A stretch of 64,000 nt of DNA. Origin: Oscillospiraceae bacterium (GTDB lineage Bacteria; Bacillota; Clostridia; Oscillospirales; Oscillospiraceae). Each line of letters opens with the position of its first letter. Position 1 is the stretch's first letter. The position numbers and the translations under genes are program-made. The DNA lies in the NCBI GenBank assembly GCA_017461445.1, contig JAFTXW010000016.1, positions 62,001 to 126,000 on the forward strand. Direction: 5' to 3'. Shown piece after piece: positions 25,866 to 33,771 of this stretch. The notes under the pieces were generated by a model, which saw nothing but the letters and a program-made list of their open reading frames with translations, was not told the DNA's origin and made no database searches.

Positions 25866-26249
25866 TTAAACGGTAATTTCAATGAGATTACCTTCAAATC
25901 CCAAAATACAGCTTTCATAGTAGCCATCCCCCGTGGTTCTGGGGCCGCTGATGGTGGGATAGCCGTCGGCTTTCAGCGTTTCGGTGAGGGAGTCCACCGC
26001 TTCCTTGCTTCCCACACTGAAAGCGATATGGGCGTAGCCGAAGCGGTTCAGGAAATCCCCGGAATCGGTCAAGTCGGGCTTGGTCATAAGTTCCAGCCGG
26101 GAGCCGTCACCGAAGGTCAGAAAATAGGAGCGGAAATCCGTTCTTGGATTGTAGTAGCCCTCGTTGGAGACTGCCGTAAAGTATTTCACAAAGAAATCAC
26201 GGGCTTTTTCCAGGTTGTTGACGTACAGGGCAATGTGTTCGATTCTCAT
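25866..26249 (-). CDS. VOC-family (glyoxalase/bleomycin-resistance fold) protein
   Basis: The 127-residue protein has two beta-alpha-beta-beta-beta modules: IEHIALYVNNLEKARDFFVKYF in the first, with YAHIAFSVGSKEAVDSLTETLK and YYESCILGFEGNLIEI in the second. It resembles lactoylglutathione-lyase-like proteins; substrate unknown. The ATG at 26249 starts one base after the HAD gene's stop, so both are in one operon. Confidence 0.9.
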   Translation of the reverse strand: MRIEHIALYVNNLEKARDFFVKYFTAVSNEGYYNPRTDFRSYFLTFGDGSRLELMTKPDLTDSGDFLNRFGYAHIAFSVGSKEAVDSLTETLKADGYPTISGPRTTGDGYYESCILGFEGNLIEITV

Positions 26250-26250
26250 A

Positions 26251-26916
26251 TCATACCTCACCAAACAGGAAATTTTCCAGATCTTTCGTCGAATCAAAGG
26301 AAAAATCACATAACCGCCGCATTTCCCCGGCGATTTCCGGGTAATCCTTCCGTCCCCAGGCGGCGAAGGCGATGGGAACGCCGGCTTTGCTTGCCATCTC
26401 GTAAGCAGGCTTCATATCGTCCACTACCAGCAGCTGGTCAGGAGAAAGGCTGTATTTTTCCATGATCTGCTCCAGGGCGTAGGTACTGGGCTTGCGCAGA
26501 TGCTCCGGCAGGTCCCAGCTGTAGATATCATCTGGCACCATGCCGAAATGGGTTCGGTAATCCCGGAGGATGTTGGTATCGCTGGAATGGGACACCACGC
26601 AGATGATGCCGCCTTCCGCCTTCTGGCGGCGGATGATCCGCTCAATGCCGGGGAACGGGGCAGGAATGTGGGATTTGATGTATTCCTGCCATCCCCGGTA
26701 TTCCTCCACCAGCTCCTGCTCCGTAAAACCGTACCACTGGCGGCACATATCCGCAAAACCCAGATGGCAGCAGCCGTGGACATATTCCTCCAAAGTGATG
26801 GTGGTTCCGGGTCGGAACTGATCCAGAATATAAACAAAATAGGGATAATTGATGGTAGCTTCGCTCTGGACAACCGTGTCATCATGGTCAAGAACGAGAC
26901 AAGGGTATTTCAGCAT
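26251..26916 (-). CDS. HAD-superfamily hydrolase
   Basis: The 221-residue protein contains LDHDDTVVQS (DxDxT, catalytic Asp pair), VVSHSS (motif II) and VVDDMKPAYEMA (motif IV), placing it in the phosphatase branch of the HAD family. It is the middle gene of a three-gene run with the AadA-like gene upstream (12 bases away) and the VOC gene downstream. Substrate unknown. Confidence 0.88.
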   Translation of the reverse strand: MLKYPCLVLDHDDTVVQSEATINYPYFVYILDQFRPGTTITLEEYVHGCCHLGFADMCRQWYGFTEQELVEEYRGWQEYIKSHIPAPFPGIERIIRRQKAEGGIICVVSHSSDTNILRDYRTHFGMVPDDIYSWDLPEHLRKPSTYALEQIMEKYSLSPDQLLVVDDMKPAYEMASKAGVPIAFAAWGRKDYPEIAGEMRRLCDFSFDSTKDLENFLFGEV

Positions 26917-26928
26917 AGGCTTTCTCCG

Positions 26929-27684
26929 TTATGTATGTTTGTTGATTTCTTCCAGCATCGTTACAGCAAAATCCCGCAGGGCCGTTTCTTCCGCCCGGAA
27001 AGCCGTTGTTCCTTCGTAAGCGGTCAGGGCATTTCCGATCAGCTCCCGATACTCCGGGCAGTGTTCCATGCCCCATTGGCCGCCCTGAGACTTGGACAGC
27101 ACCAGGCCGTCCTTTAAAAAGGCAAGCACCCGGCACAGGTTCAGGATGTAATAGACAGGCTGTTCGGCGATCTCCTCCTCCGCCTCCTGCACATCGCCCC
27201 GAATGCTGTCCCAGTAGGCAGCCTTTGGGATCTCGGCGAAAACTTCTTCAATGGGCTTTCCCAAAAGGGTCCGCCCCACATGTCGGATCACGGTAACATG
27301 CGCGGCTAAGTCTTTGTCCGTGCCGTTCATGGTGCGGCAGTATTCGGAAAGGTTCTCCCGGCATCGGGCCTTGTGGGCATTGGAAAAATGCAGTTCGAAG
27401 GGCGTGGGATAAACAAAAGGGTTACAGACAGCTTCCAGAACCACGCTCATTTCAAAGCCCTTGGGCGGTGCATAAATATCCAGTTCCAGCAAAGAGGAGA
27501 TCAATCTCTCCTTTTCCGCCTGTGTAAGGGGCTCGGTTACCACCGCCAGAAAGTCAATATCGCTGACCTCCCAGCGAAAACAGCCAAAAGCCAGGGAGCC
27601 GTGGACATAGATACCTGTAAGCTTTGGGCCCAGGATGGTAGCATAGGATTCTTTGATTCTTGCAAGCAGTTCACCTGGTGTCAT
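26929..27684 (-). CDS. AadA-like aminoglycoside nucleotidyltransferase-family protein
   Basis: The 251-residue protein has an N-terminal nucleotidyltransferase domain with GSLAFGCF and SDIDFLAVV (GSxxxG and DxD metal site) and a C-terminal helical domain of the adenylyltransferase type (YYILNLCRVLAFLKDG, KSQGGQWGMEHCP). Length and layout match ANT(3'')/ANT(9) AadA enzymes. Similar chromosomal proteins exist in gut Firmicutes without proven resistance, so this is only a candidate for streptomycin/spectinomycin modification. The ATG at 27684 follows GAGAGG. Confidence 0.75.
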   Translation of the reverse strand: MTPGELLARIKESYATILGPKLTGIYVHGSLAFGCFRWEVSDIDFLAVVTEPLTQAEKERLISSLLELDIYAPPKGFEMSVVLEAVCNPFVYPTPFELHFSNAHKARCRENLSEYCRTMNGTDKDLAAHVTVIRHVGRTLLGKPIEEVFAEIPKAAYWDSIRGDVQEAEEEIAEQPVYYILNLCRVLAFLKDGLVLSKSQGGQWGMEHCPEYRELIGNALTAYEGTTAFRAEETALRDFAVTMLEEINKHT

Positions 27685-27869
27685 AGGTAAGCCTCTCAAA
27701 AGCCGATGCCGCCATCGGCTTCCCATATATTTCAGAAACATTATAGCAAATCTCCTCCTTCCAGGCAACCACTAATTCGCATCCCGCGCCCGTACCACTT
27801 CCTCGAATTTTCTCGGTCAAAAAAGGTAGCATCCGCCCTTCCCTCTGTGCTATCCTATAGGTAAGATTT

Positions 27870-27876
27870 TGTCGAA
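27870..27876 (+). promoter_or_regulatory. Candidate Spo0A box
   Basis: TTTTGTCGAAA contains the core TGTCGAA, the Spo0A-binding consensus, 16 bases before the Spo0A-like gene and just after a possible -10 (TATCCT at 27851). Binding here would be expected to repress. Confidence 0.5.
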
Positions 27877-27891
27877 AGGAGGGACGGGGGA

Positions 27892-28584
27892 ATGACGGTT
27901 CTGATCGTAGAGCCTCAGGAGGATTTTCGTCTGAAGCTGACAGCGGAATTCCAAAAACAGTACCGTGTCTTTTCCAGCGGCGATGGCAATGAAGCCATGG
28001 TATTGCTGCGGCAGCATAAGCCGGATATTCTGGTGCTCTCGCTGTTCCTCCCCGGCATGGACGGCCTGTACTTTTTGGAAGAGGCCGGCGATGCCTGCCC
28101 TCCCGTGATCCTGTGCACCACCGCCAACGCCCCGGATTATGTGCTTTTAGCGGCCCAGGAGCTGGGCGTGGGCTATGTCATCCGCATCCCCTGCCCTGTC
28201 CAGGCGGTTCTGAGACGGGTTCGGGATATGCTCCGCCTGCAAAGTTCCCCGGCACCCGAAAACCCGGAGACCATCACCGCCGGGCATCTGGCAAAGCTGG
28301 GATACGCGAGACACAAGGGCGGCTTCCAGATGCTGAAGATCGGCGTTCCCCTGTTTGCCCAGGATCCCAATCAGTATCTGTCCGACGAACTGTACCACCA
28401 CATTGGAAAGCTCTGCGGTGGAAAAAGTGCCGGTGCCGTGGAAACGGCCATCCGCACCGCCACCAAGGAGGCCTGGGAGACTGGTCCCCGGGACATTTGG
28501 CTGGAATACTTCCCCGGCCACAGGGCCTATCCAAGCAACAAGGAGCTTCTGACCCGCCTGGCTGAGCTGCTGCCGGACCGCTGA
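27892..28584 (+). CDS. Spo0A-like regulator lacking the phospho-acceptor aspartate
   Basis: The 230-residue protein has a receiver-like N-terminal domain (about 1-115) and a C-terminal domain (about 125-228) matching the Spo0A DNA-binding fold: AGHLAKLGYARHKGG, then AVETAIRTATKEAWETG in place of the Spo0A recognition helix. In the receiver, the residue aligned with the phosphorylated Asp is Ser50 (VLSLFLPGMDG against Spo0A's VLDxxMPxxDG), the acidic pair near residue 8 is reduced to Glu-Pro, and the conserved KP is altered (RIPCP). It is therefore likely phosphorylation-independent. AAAGGAGGG precedes the ATG and a TGTCGAA box lies upstream. A canonical Spo0A is not in the window. Confidence 0.8.
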   Translation: MTVLIVEPQEDFRLKLTAEFQKQYRVFSSGDGNEAMVLLRQHKPDILVLSLFLPGMDGLYFLEEAGDACPPVILCTTANAPDYVLLAAQELGVGYVIRIPCPVQAVLRRVRDMLRLQSSPAPENPETITAGHLAKLGYARHKGGFQMLKIGVPLFAQDPNQYLSDELYHHIGKLCGGKSAGAVETAIRTATKEAWETGPRDIWLEYFPGHRAYPSNKELLTRLAELLPDR

Positions 28585-28585
28585 T

Positions 28586-28614
28586 CCCCTTCCCGATTTT
28601 GGGAAGGGGCTTTT
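28586..28614 (+). terminator. Terminator of the Spo0A-like gene
   Basis: CCCCTTCCC and GGGAAGGGG pair around GATTTT and are followed by CTTTTG. Confidence 0.8.
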
Positions 28615-28639
28615 GTTCGGGAAAATATGCCCTTTCCCC

Positions 28640-28669
28640 TTGCGTCCATCCCCGGTTCCATGTTACAAT
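28640..28669 (+). promoter_or_regulatory. Promoter of the VanY-type gene
   Basis: TTGCGT and TACAAT are separated by 18 bases, about 34 bases before the start codon. Confidence 0.5.
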
Positions 28670-28702
28670 AGGCCCAGAATTTTCGGCAAAAGAGGGCGTA
28701 TT

Positions 28703-29917
28703 ATGAAAAAAATTATCATAGGTGCAGCAGTCCTTCTGCTCCTGACCGCAGGGCTTTTCAGCGGCTGCGCAGACACCCGGGATACCAGCGGCTGGACAGA
28801 GGAAAACGGTGCCGCCTATTACCGGAATGCTGAGGGCGACCCAGTGACCGGATGGCAGGAGGTGGAAGGCGTTCTCTACTGTTTCCGGGAGGACGGTATC
28901 CTGTGCACCGGCTGGCAGACCATCGGCGGCCAGCGGCACTACTTCCGGGAAGACGGCACCCCCGCCGCAGGCTGGCTGACGCTGGATGAGGAAACCTACT
29001 ACTTTGAAGCCAAGGGTGTCCCCTTCACCGGATGGAAGGAACTGGATGAAAACCGCTTTTATTTTGATGCTGAAGGAAAGATGCTGACCGGCGATCAGGT
29101 GATCGACGGGGTCTCCTGCTCCTTCCGGGAGGATGGCACCCTGGTCACAGGCTGGCAGGAGGGCCGCTATTACTTGGAGGATGGCTCCCTGGCCACAGGC
29201 TGGCAGACCATCGAGGAAGCAACTTATTATTTTGATGAAGGCGGCGGGATTTACTCCGGCTGGCTCACCGAAGGGGACTATGACTACTATCTCCTGGAGG
29301 ATGGTACCATGGCCGTTGGCCCCACCGAGATCGACGGACAGACCTACTATTTCAGCCCCCACGGCGTTCATCTGTGGTTGGTAAATCCCTGGAACTATCT
29401 CCATGAGGACTACGAGGTGGAGCTGGTTTCTGCCGAGGCGGGCTACCGGGTGGCAGAGTGCTGCGCCGAAGCCCTGCAGCAAATGCTGGACGACTGCCGG
29501 GCAGCAGGGCTGTACCCCTATCTGATCTCCGGCTACCGCAGCTACTGGGATCAGATGTCTCTCTATCAGGATAAGGTGGCGGAATATGGCACAGCTGCCG
29601 CCAAGCAAATCGTGGCGGTTCCCGGCACCAGCGAGCACCAGTTGGGTCTGGCCGTGGACATCACCGACTCCGGCTACACCAAGCTGGATAAGGCCCAGGA
29701 AGCCAAGCCCGTCCAGAAATGGCTGATGGAGCACTGCTGGGACTATGGCTTCATCCTCCGCTATCCCGATGACACCACCGATATTACAGGCATCATTTAC
29801 GAGCCCTGGCACTACCGCTATGTTGGCGTGGAGATTGCCCTGGAGCTGCGGGAGCTGGGCATCACGCTGGAGGAATACCTGGGCGCGGTACCAACCACCG
29901 GGGCACAAACAGAGTGA
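28703..29917 (+). CDS. VanY-family D-Ala-D-Ala carboxypeptidase lipoprotein with cell-wall-binding repeats
   Basis: The 404-residue protein has a lipoprotein signal (MKKIIIG, hydrophobic core, then SGC lipobox near Cys 22). About nine repeats of 20-24 residues follow (GWQ...YYFxxDG), the choline- or glucan-binding type that attaches to wall polymers. From about residue 230 it has an M15B peptidase domain with zinc ligands in SEHQLGLAVDI and EPWHYRYVG. It should trim the terminal D-Ala of peptidoglycan stem peptides at the cell surface. Only the ATG at 28703 yields a proper signal peptide. The next gene overlaps its stop codon. Confidence 0.9.
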   Translation: MKKIIIGAAVLLLLTAGLFSGCADTRDTSGWTEENGAAYYRNAEGDPVTGWQEVEGVLYCFREDGILCTGWQTIGGQRHYFREDGTPAAGWLTLDEETYYFEAKGVPFTGWKELDENRFYFDAEGKMLTGDQVIDGVSCSFREDGTLVTGWQEGRYYLEDGSLATGWQTIEEATYYFDEGGGIYSGWLTEGDYDYYLLEDGTMAVGPTEIDGQTYYFSPHGVHLWLVNPWNYLHEDYEVELVSAEAGYRVAECCAEALQQMLDDCRAAGLYPYLISGYRSYWDQMSLYQDKVAEYGTAAAKQIVAVPGTSEHQLGLAVDITDSGYTKLDKAQEAKPVQKWLMEHCWDYGFILRYPDDTTDITGIIYEPWHYRYVGVEIALELRELGITLEEYLGAVPTTGAQTE

Positions 29918-29919
29918 AT

Positions 29920-30756
29920 ATGAAACGGTTTCATAAAATTTACTTAGAAATATCCAACCTCTGCAACCTGAACTGCGCCTTCTGCCCCGGGACGAAGCGG
30001 GCGAAAAAGGCCATGTCGGAGGAAGCATTCTCTGCTCTTCTTCCCAAGCTGCGGCCCTATGCGGATTTTCTTTACTTCCATCTCATGGGCGAGCCCCTGT
30101 GCCATCCGAAACTGGAAAAATTTCTTTCCCTTGCGGGAGAAGCCGGATTTAAGGTGATCCTGACCACCAACGGCACGCTGCTTTCCAGGCAGAAGGAAGT
30201 TCTTCTTAACTCCCCTGCCCTGCACAAGGTCAACATTTCCCTCCACGCCTTTGAAGCCAACGACCTGGCTGTACCCTTTTCGGAATATCTGGACGGCTGT
30301 TTCTCCTTCGGTAAGGCCGCAGAGGGAAAAAAGCTGGTGGTCTACCGCCTTTGGAATAATGGCGGGGCGGATGAACGGAACGGAGAGATCCTTGCCGCCA
30401 TGGAACAGTATTTCCCCTGGCCCTGGACAGTGGAGCGGCGGGGTACCCGGATCGGACAGCGGGTATATTTGGAATACGGCGACAAATTCGACTGGCCCGA
30501 TCTGACCGCCCCGGATAGCGGCGAAACGGTATCCTGCTACGGCCTGCGGGATCAGATCGGCATCCTCTGCGACGGCACGGTGGTTCCCTGCTGCCTGGAT
30601 CACGAGGGCGACATTGCGTTAGGAAATCTGTTTACCGACGATTTGGAATCCATTCTGGCGACGGAAAAAGCCCAGGCCATTTACCGGGGCTTTCAGAAGG
30701 GCTATGCCGCCGAGGAATTGTGCCGCAAATGCGGGTATGCGCGGCGGTTTGTGTAA
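29920..30756 (+). CDS. Radical SAM protein with SPASM-like C-terminus
   Basis: The 278-residue protein has the CxxxCxxC motif (Cys15, Cys19, Cys22 in SNLCNLNCAFC) that binds the radical iron-sulfur cluster, the GEP-like LMGEPLCHP and a C-terminal Cys set (SCYGL, VPCCLD, LCRKCGY) that suggests a second cluster. This layout is shared by peptide and protein maturases. No peptide precursor gene is evident next to it, so its substrate is unknown. The first ATG is 29920; a GTG at 29914 overlaps the vanY-like stop. Confidence 0.85.
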   Translation: MKRFHKIYLEISNLCNLNCAFCPGTKRAKKAMSEEAFSALLPKLRPYADFLYFHLMGEPLCHPKLEKFLSLAGEAGFKVILTTNGTLLSRQKEVLLNSPALHKVNISLHAFEANDLAVPFSEYLDGCFSFGKAAEGKKLVVYRLWNNGGADERNGEILAAMEQYFPWPWTVERRGTRIGQRVYLEYGDKFDWPDLTAPDSGETVSCYGLRDQIGILCDGTVVPCCLDHEGDIALGNLFTDDLESILATEKAQAIYRGFQKGYAAEELCRKCGYARRFV

Positions 30757-30767
30757 GGGGGCACCGC

Positions 30768-31385
30768 ATGTTTAAAAATGTGAAATGGCTGTTCCTCGAT
30801 GTGGGTTCCACCCTTCTTGACGAAAGCATCGCCTATGGGCACAGGTTTCAGGATTTGGCCGTCCGGGCCAATCTTCCCTATGAAACGGTTTATGAGACTG
30901 CTCTGGCCTTTTACAAAGAAAACAAGAAAGGCGACAAGGAGACTGCAAAGCAGCTGGGTGTTCCCCTGTCCAAATGGTATTCGGAGGACGAAATGCTGTA
31001 CCCCGATGCCGAAAAGTGCCTAAAGGCCCTTCACAGCCGATACAAAATCGGCATCATCGCCAACCAGGAGCCTGGCACAAAGGAACGTCTGGCACGGCAC
31101 GGTATCCTGTCCTATATCGACCTGGTAGTAGCCTCGGCGGAAGAAGGGGTGGCGAAACCTGACCATCGAATCTTCGGGATTGCGCTGGAGCGAAGCGGCT
31201 GCGCTCCCCAAGAAGCAATTATGATCGGCGACCGCATCGACAACGACATTCTCCCGGCAAAGGAAATGGGGATGCGCACCATCTGGATCAAACAGGGCTT
31301 TGGACAATACTGGATGATCACAAGGGAAACCGAACAGCCGGATTCTACGGTAAACAGCCTGACGGAGCTTTGTACACTGCTGTAA
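30768..31385 (+). CDS. HAD-superfamily hydrolase
   Basis: The 205-residue protein has FLDVGSTLLDE (the second catalytic Asp is replaced by Ser), AKPDHRIFGIALERSG and MIGDRIDNDILPAK. It is in the 2-haloacid-dehalogenase-like group. The loss of the second Asp may mean altered or lost phosphatase activity. It starts 11 bases after the radical SAM gene. Confidence 0.85.
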   Translation: MFKNVKWLFLDVGSTLLDESIAYGHRFQDLAVRANLPYETVYETALAFYKENKKGDKETAKQLGVPLSKWYSEDEMLYPDAEKCLKALHSRYKIGIIANQEPGTKERLARHGILSYIDLVVASAEEGVAKPDHRIFGIALERSGCAPQEAIMIGDRIDNDILPAKEMGMRTIWIKQGFGQYWMITRETEQPDSTVNSLTELCTLL

Positions 31386-31477
31386 CCCCATTCGCAACCC
31401 CCGGTTGCGGAACTGCCTACCCGCGTATATGGCCTTTTGGCATTGATTTCGCTATAATGACCGTGAAAGGAGGAACC

Positions 31478-31936
31478 ATGGCACTTTCAGAAAAACTATA
31501 TGCACTTCGCAAAAAGAATGGCCTTTCACAGGAGCAGCTTGCGGAACAGCTGGGCGTGTCCCGGCAGGCGATATCCAAATGGGAATCCGGTACGGCAACG
31601 CCGGAAACGGAAAAGCTTCTTGCCATCAGCAATTATTTCCAGGTCTCGCTGGACTATCTGGTGAAAGAGAATGCGAAGCAGGAACCATCCTCTGCCAAAG
31701 AACTGGCGAGTAATCCTCCCAACAGGAAGACATGGCTCCCCGGAAGCATCGTCTGCATTGGCGGAATTCTCGGTTTGATCCTTTGGGGACTGCTTTCCCT
31801 CTTTCAGCCTGACCTCTCGGAGCAGATCGGCCAGTCCTCCGCCATCCATATCGACGGGAACGGCATTTTTCTGCTTCTTTCCGCTGCCGCCGTCATCGGC
31901 GGAGCTGCCCTGCTTCTGAAAGGCACAAAGAAGTAA
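31478..31936 (+). CDS. XRE-family regulator with two membrane segments
   Basis: The 152-residue protein starts with a helix-turn-helix (LRKKNGLSQEQLAEQLGVSR then QAISKWESG) followed by a short linker and two hydrophobic segments (about 87-110 and 126-148). Membrane-tethered regulators of this type often control a neighbouring membrane or stress gene. The ATG follows AAAGGAGGA and a TATAAT lies at 31453-31458. The next small membrane-protein gene starts 18 bases on. Confidence 0.85.
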   Translation: MALSEKLYALRKKNGLSQEQLAEQLGVSRQAISKWESGTATPETEKLLAISNYFQVSLDYLVKENAKQEPSSAKELASNPPNRKTWLPGSIVCIGGILGLILWGLLSLFQPDLSEQIGQSSAIHIDGNGIFLLLSAAAVIGGAALLLKGTKK

Positions 31937-31954
31937 CCGTTAAGGAGGCAGAGT

Positions 31955-32176
31955 ATGAAGCATCTTTCGACCATCTTTGGATTGCTGGCAGTTTTACTTT
32001 CGGACATTATGTGTGCGGTGGTAGCCTATCACTACTGCGCCCTGCAATGGGGCGGCAGATATGAAGCCTGGAGTTTCCCGGCCTGGACGGCATTTCTGCT
32101 GGTAATCCCCTACTCCATCGGCATTGCCGTATGTGTGATACTGGCAGTGGTTTTCAGAAAAAAGTATAGAATGTAA
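31955..32176 (+). CDS. Small two-pass membrane protein
   Basis: This 73-residue protein has two hydrophobic segments (about 4-28 and 41-66) and a basic C-terminus (FRKKYRM). A good AAGGAGG site precedes it, and it follows the membrane-bound XRE regulator in the same operon. It may be the regulated partner or an independent small membrane protein. I do not recognise the family. Confidence 0.7.
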   Translation: MKHLSTIFGLLAVLLSDIMCAVVAYHYCALQWGGRYEAWSFPAWTAFLLVIPYSIGIAVCVILAVVFRKKYRM

Positions 32177-32179
32177 CAT

Positions 32180-32210
32180 GAGCGGCACCCGGGGGTGCCG
32201 CTCAAAGTTT
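32180..32210. terminator. Bidirectional terminator between the small membrane gene and glyA
   Basis: TGAGCGGCACCC and GGGTGCCGCTCA form a near-perfect stem between convergent genes; AAGTTTTA follows on the plus strand. Confidence 0.75.
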
Positions 32211-33463
32211 TACTTATACAAGGGGAACTTCTCGCAAATCTCCGCTACAGTGGCGTGGACCTCTTCTTGGGTGCCTTCAAAATCCTTTGCGGTGAGGGCG
32301 ATGCAGTGGGCGATTTGCTTCATTTCTGCTTCGCCCAGGCCACGGGTGGTGACGGCGGCGGTACCGATGCGGACACCGCTGGTAACGGCAGGCTTTTGGG
32401 GATCGTTGGGGATGGCGTTCTTGTTCAGGGTGATGTGGTTGGCGTCGCAGCGGGTCTGCAGCTCCTTGCCTGTAATGTTCATGGGGCGTAGGTCGGCCAG
32501 CATCAGATGGTTGTCAGTGCCACCAGTGACCAGGTCAAAGCCTTCCGCCAGCAGAGCATCCGCCATGACCTTGGCGTTCTTTACCACATTGTGGGCATAG
32601 GTCTTAAATTCGGGAGCCATGGCCTCCTTCAGGCAGACAGCCTTAGCGGCGATCACATGCTCCAGCGGGCCACCCTGGGTGCCGGGGAACACGGCGGAGT
32701 TCAGCTTCTTGGCGTATTCCTCCTTTGCCAGGATCAGACCGCCCCGGGGACCCCGGAGGGTCTTATGGGTGGTGGTGGTAACGATGTCCGCATAGGGCAC
32801 GGGGCTCATGTGCGCGCCGCCTGCCACCAGGCCCGCAATGTGGGCCATGTCCACCATCAGCACTGCACCAACCTCGTGGGCAATGTCCGCGAACTTTTCA
32901 AAGTCGATGGCCCGGGGATAGGCGGAGGCACCCGCAATGATCAGCTTGGGCTGGCATTTCTTTGCCATATCCCGAATTTCGTCGTAATCGATCAGACCGG
33001 TATCGTGGTTCACATCATAGGAAACCACGTTGTAATACTTACCGGAAATGTTGGCGGGGCTGCCGTGGGACAGGTGTCCGCCGTTGGCAAGGCTCATGCC
33101 CATCATGGTGTCGCCGGGCTGCAGCAGGGCCAGCTGGACCGCCATGTTGGCCTGTGCGCCGGAATGGGGCTGAACATTGGCGAACTCCGCACCGAACAGA
33201 GCCTTGGCCCGGTCTATGCACAGCTGTTCGATCTCGTCCACAAAATGACAGCCGCCGTAGTAACGCTTGCCGGGGAGGCCCTCAGCATATTTATTGGTCA
33301 GAATAGAGCCCATGGCGGCAATAACTGCGGGAGACGCGAAATTCTCGGAGGCAATCAGCTCCAGGCCATCCTGCTGGCGGCCCAGCTCCCGGCCCATCAT
33401 AGAAGCCAGCTCGGGGTCAAAATCAGAAACAAATCCGATGGAATCAATGGGTTTACCGTACAT
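32210..33463 (-). CDS. glyA: Serine hydroxymethyltransferase
   Basis: GlyA interconverts serine and glycine with tetrahydrofolate and pyridoxal phosphate. The 417-residue protein has [11 protein letters not shown], the KRYYGGC loop, the PLP-lysine motif [14 protein letters not shown] and [12 protein letters not shown]. It is preceded by a glycine riboswitch, so high glycine should alter its expression, which fits a role in glycine use or supply. Confidence 0.97.
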   Translation of the reverse strand: MYGKPIDSIGFVSDFDPELASMMGRELGRQQDGLELIASENFASPAVIAAMGSILTNKYAEGLPGKRYYGGCHFVDEIEQLCIDRAKALFGAEFANVQPHSGAQANMAVQLALLQPGDTMMGMSLANGGHLSHGSPANISGKYYNVVSYDVNHDTGLIDYDEIRDMAKKCQPKLIIAGASAYPRAIDFEKFADIAHEVGAVLMVDMAHIAGLVAGGAHMSPVPYADIVTTTTHKTLRGPRGGLILAKEEYAKKLNSAVFPGTQGGPLEHVIAAKAVCLKEAMAPEFKTYAHNVVKNAKVMADALLAEGFDLVTGGTDNHLMLADLRPMNITGKELQTRCDANHITLNKNAIPNDPQKPAVTSGVRIGTAAVTTRGLGEAEMKQIAHCIALTAKDFEGTQEEVHATVAEICEKFPLYK

Positions 33464-33489
33464 TTTTATAATCCTTCTTTCTATTGTTC

Positions 33490-33650
33490 AAACAAAAAAG
33501 CAGTCCCAGACAAGGACTGCTCTGCATTGCTGCGTCTCTGTCCGTTTGCCTGAGAGATTCGGCTTCCGCCTTGCACCTTCGGCACACAACTGAATGTGTT
33601 CTCCAGAGAGTCCTCTGCCCACCGGTTTCCAAGATCCCGATGGGCTTCTT
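33490..33650 (-). promoter_or_regulatory. Glycine riboswitch controlling glyA
   Basis: Read on the minus strand, the leader contains ATCTCTCAGGCAAA and GGACAGAG, the signature of a glycine aptamer (about 33525-33620), followed by a terminator (AGCAGTCC with GGACTGCT, then TTTTTTG, about 33494-33522). I see one full aptamer; the sequence upstream may be a partial ghost aptamer but not a second complete one. Confidence 0.9.
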
Positions 33651-33677
33651 AGGTGTATTTTGTTTTTTCTGTATTTA

Positions 33678-33705
33678 AGTATACACAGAAATCCTGGTTT
33701 GTCAA
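33678..33705 (-). promoter_or_regulatory. Promoter of the glycine riboswitch-glyA transcript
   Basis: On the minus strand TTGACA and TATACT are separated by 16 bases just before the riboswitch leader. Confidence 0.8.
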
Positions 33706-33713
33706 CCCCAGGA

Positions 33714-33742
33714 TTGCATTTGTCCGTGATATGTGGTATAAT
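33714..33742 (+). promoter_or_regulatory. Promoter of the amidohydrolase gene
   Basis: TTGCAT and TATAAT lie 17 bases apart. The -35 is only nine bases from the divergent glyA -35, so the two promoters may interfere. Confidence 0.65.
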
Positions 33743-33771
33743 ACGGGAAATTCAACAAAGGAGAGATACAT

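Noticed and set aside
28274-30028. A 584-codon minus-strand frame across the Spo0A-like and VanY-type genes
   Set aside because: It spans a terminator and a promoter, has antisense composition and no domain.
33650-33771. A second tandem glycine aptamer upstream of the first
   Set aside because: The promoter at 33678-33705 leaves too little room, and no second core motif is seen.
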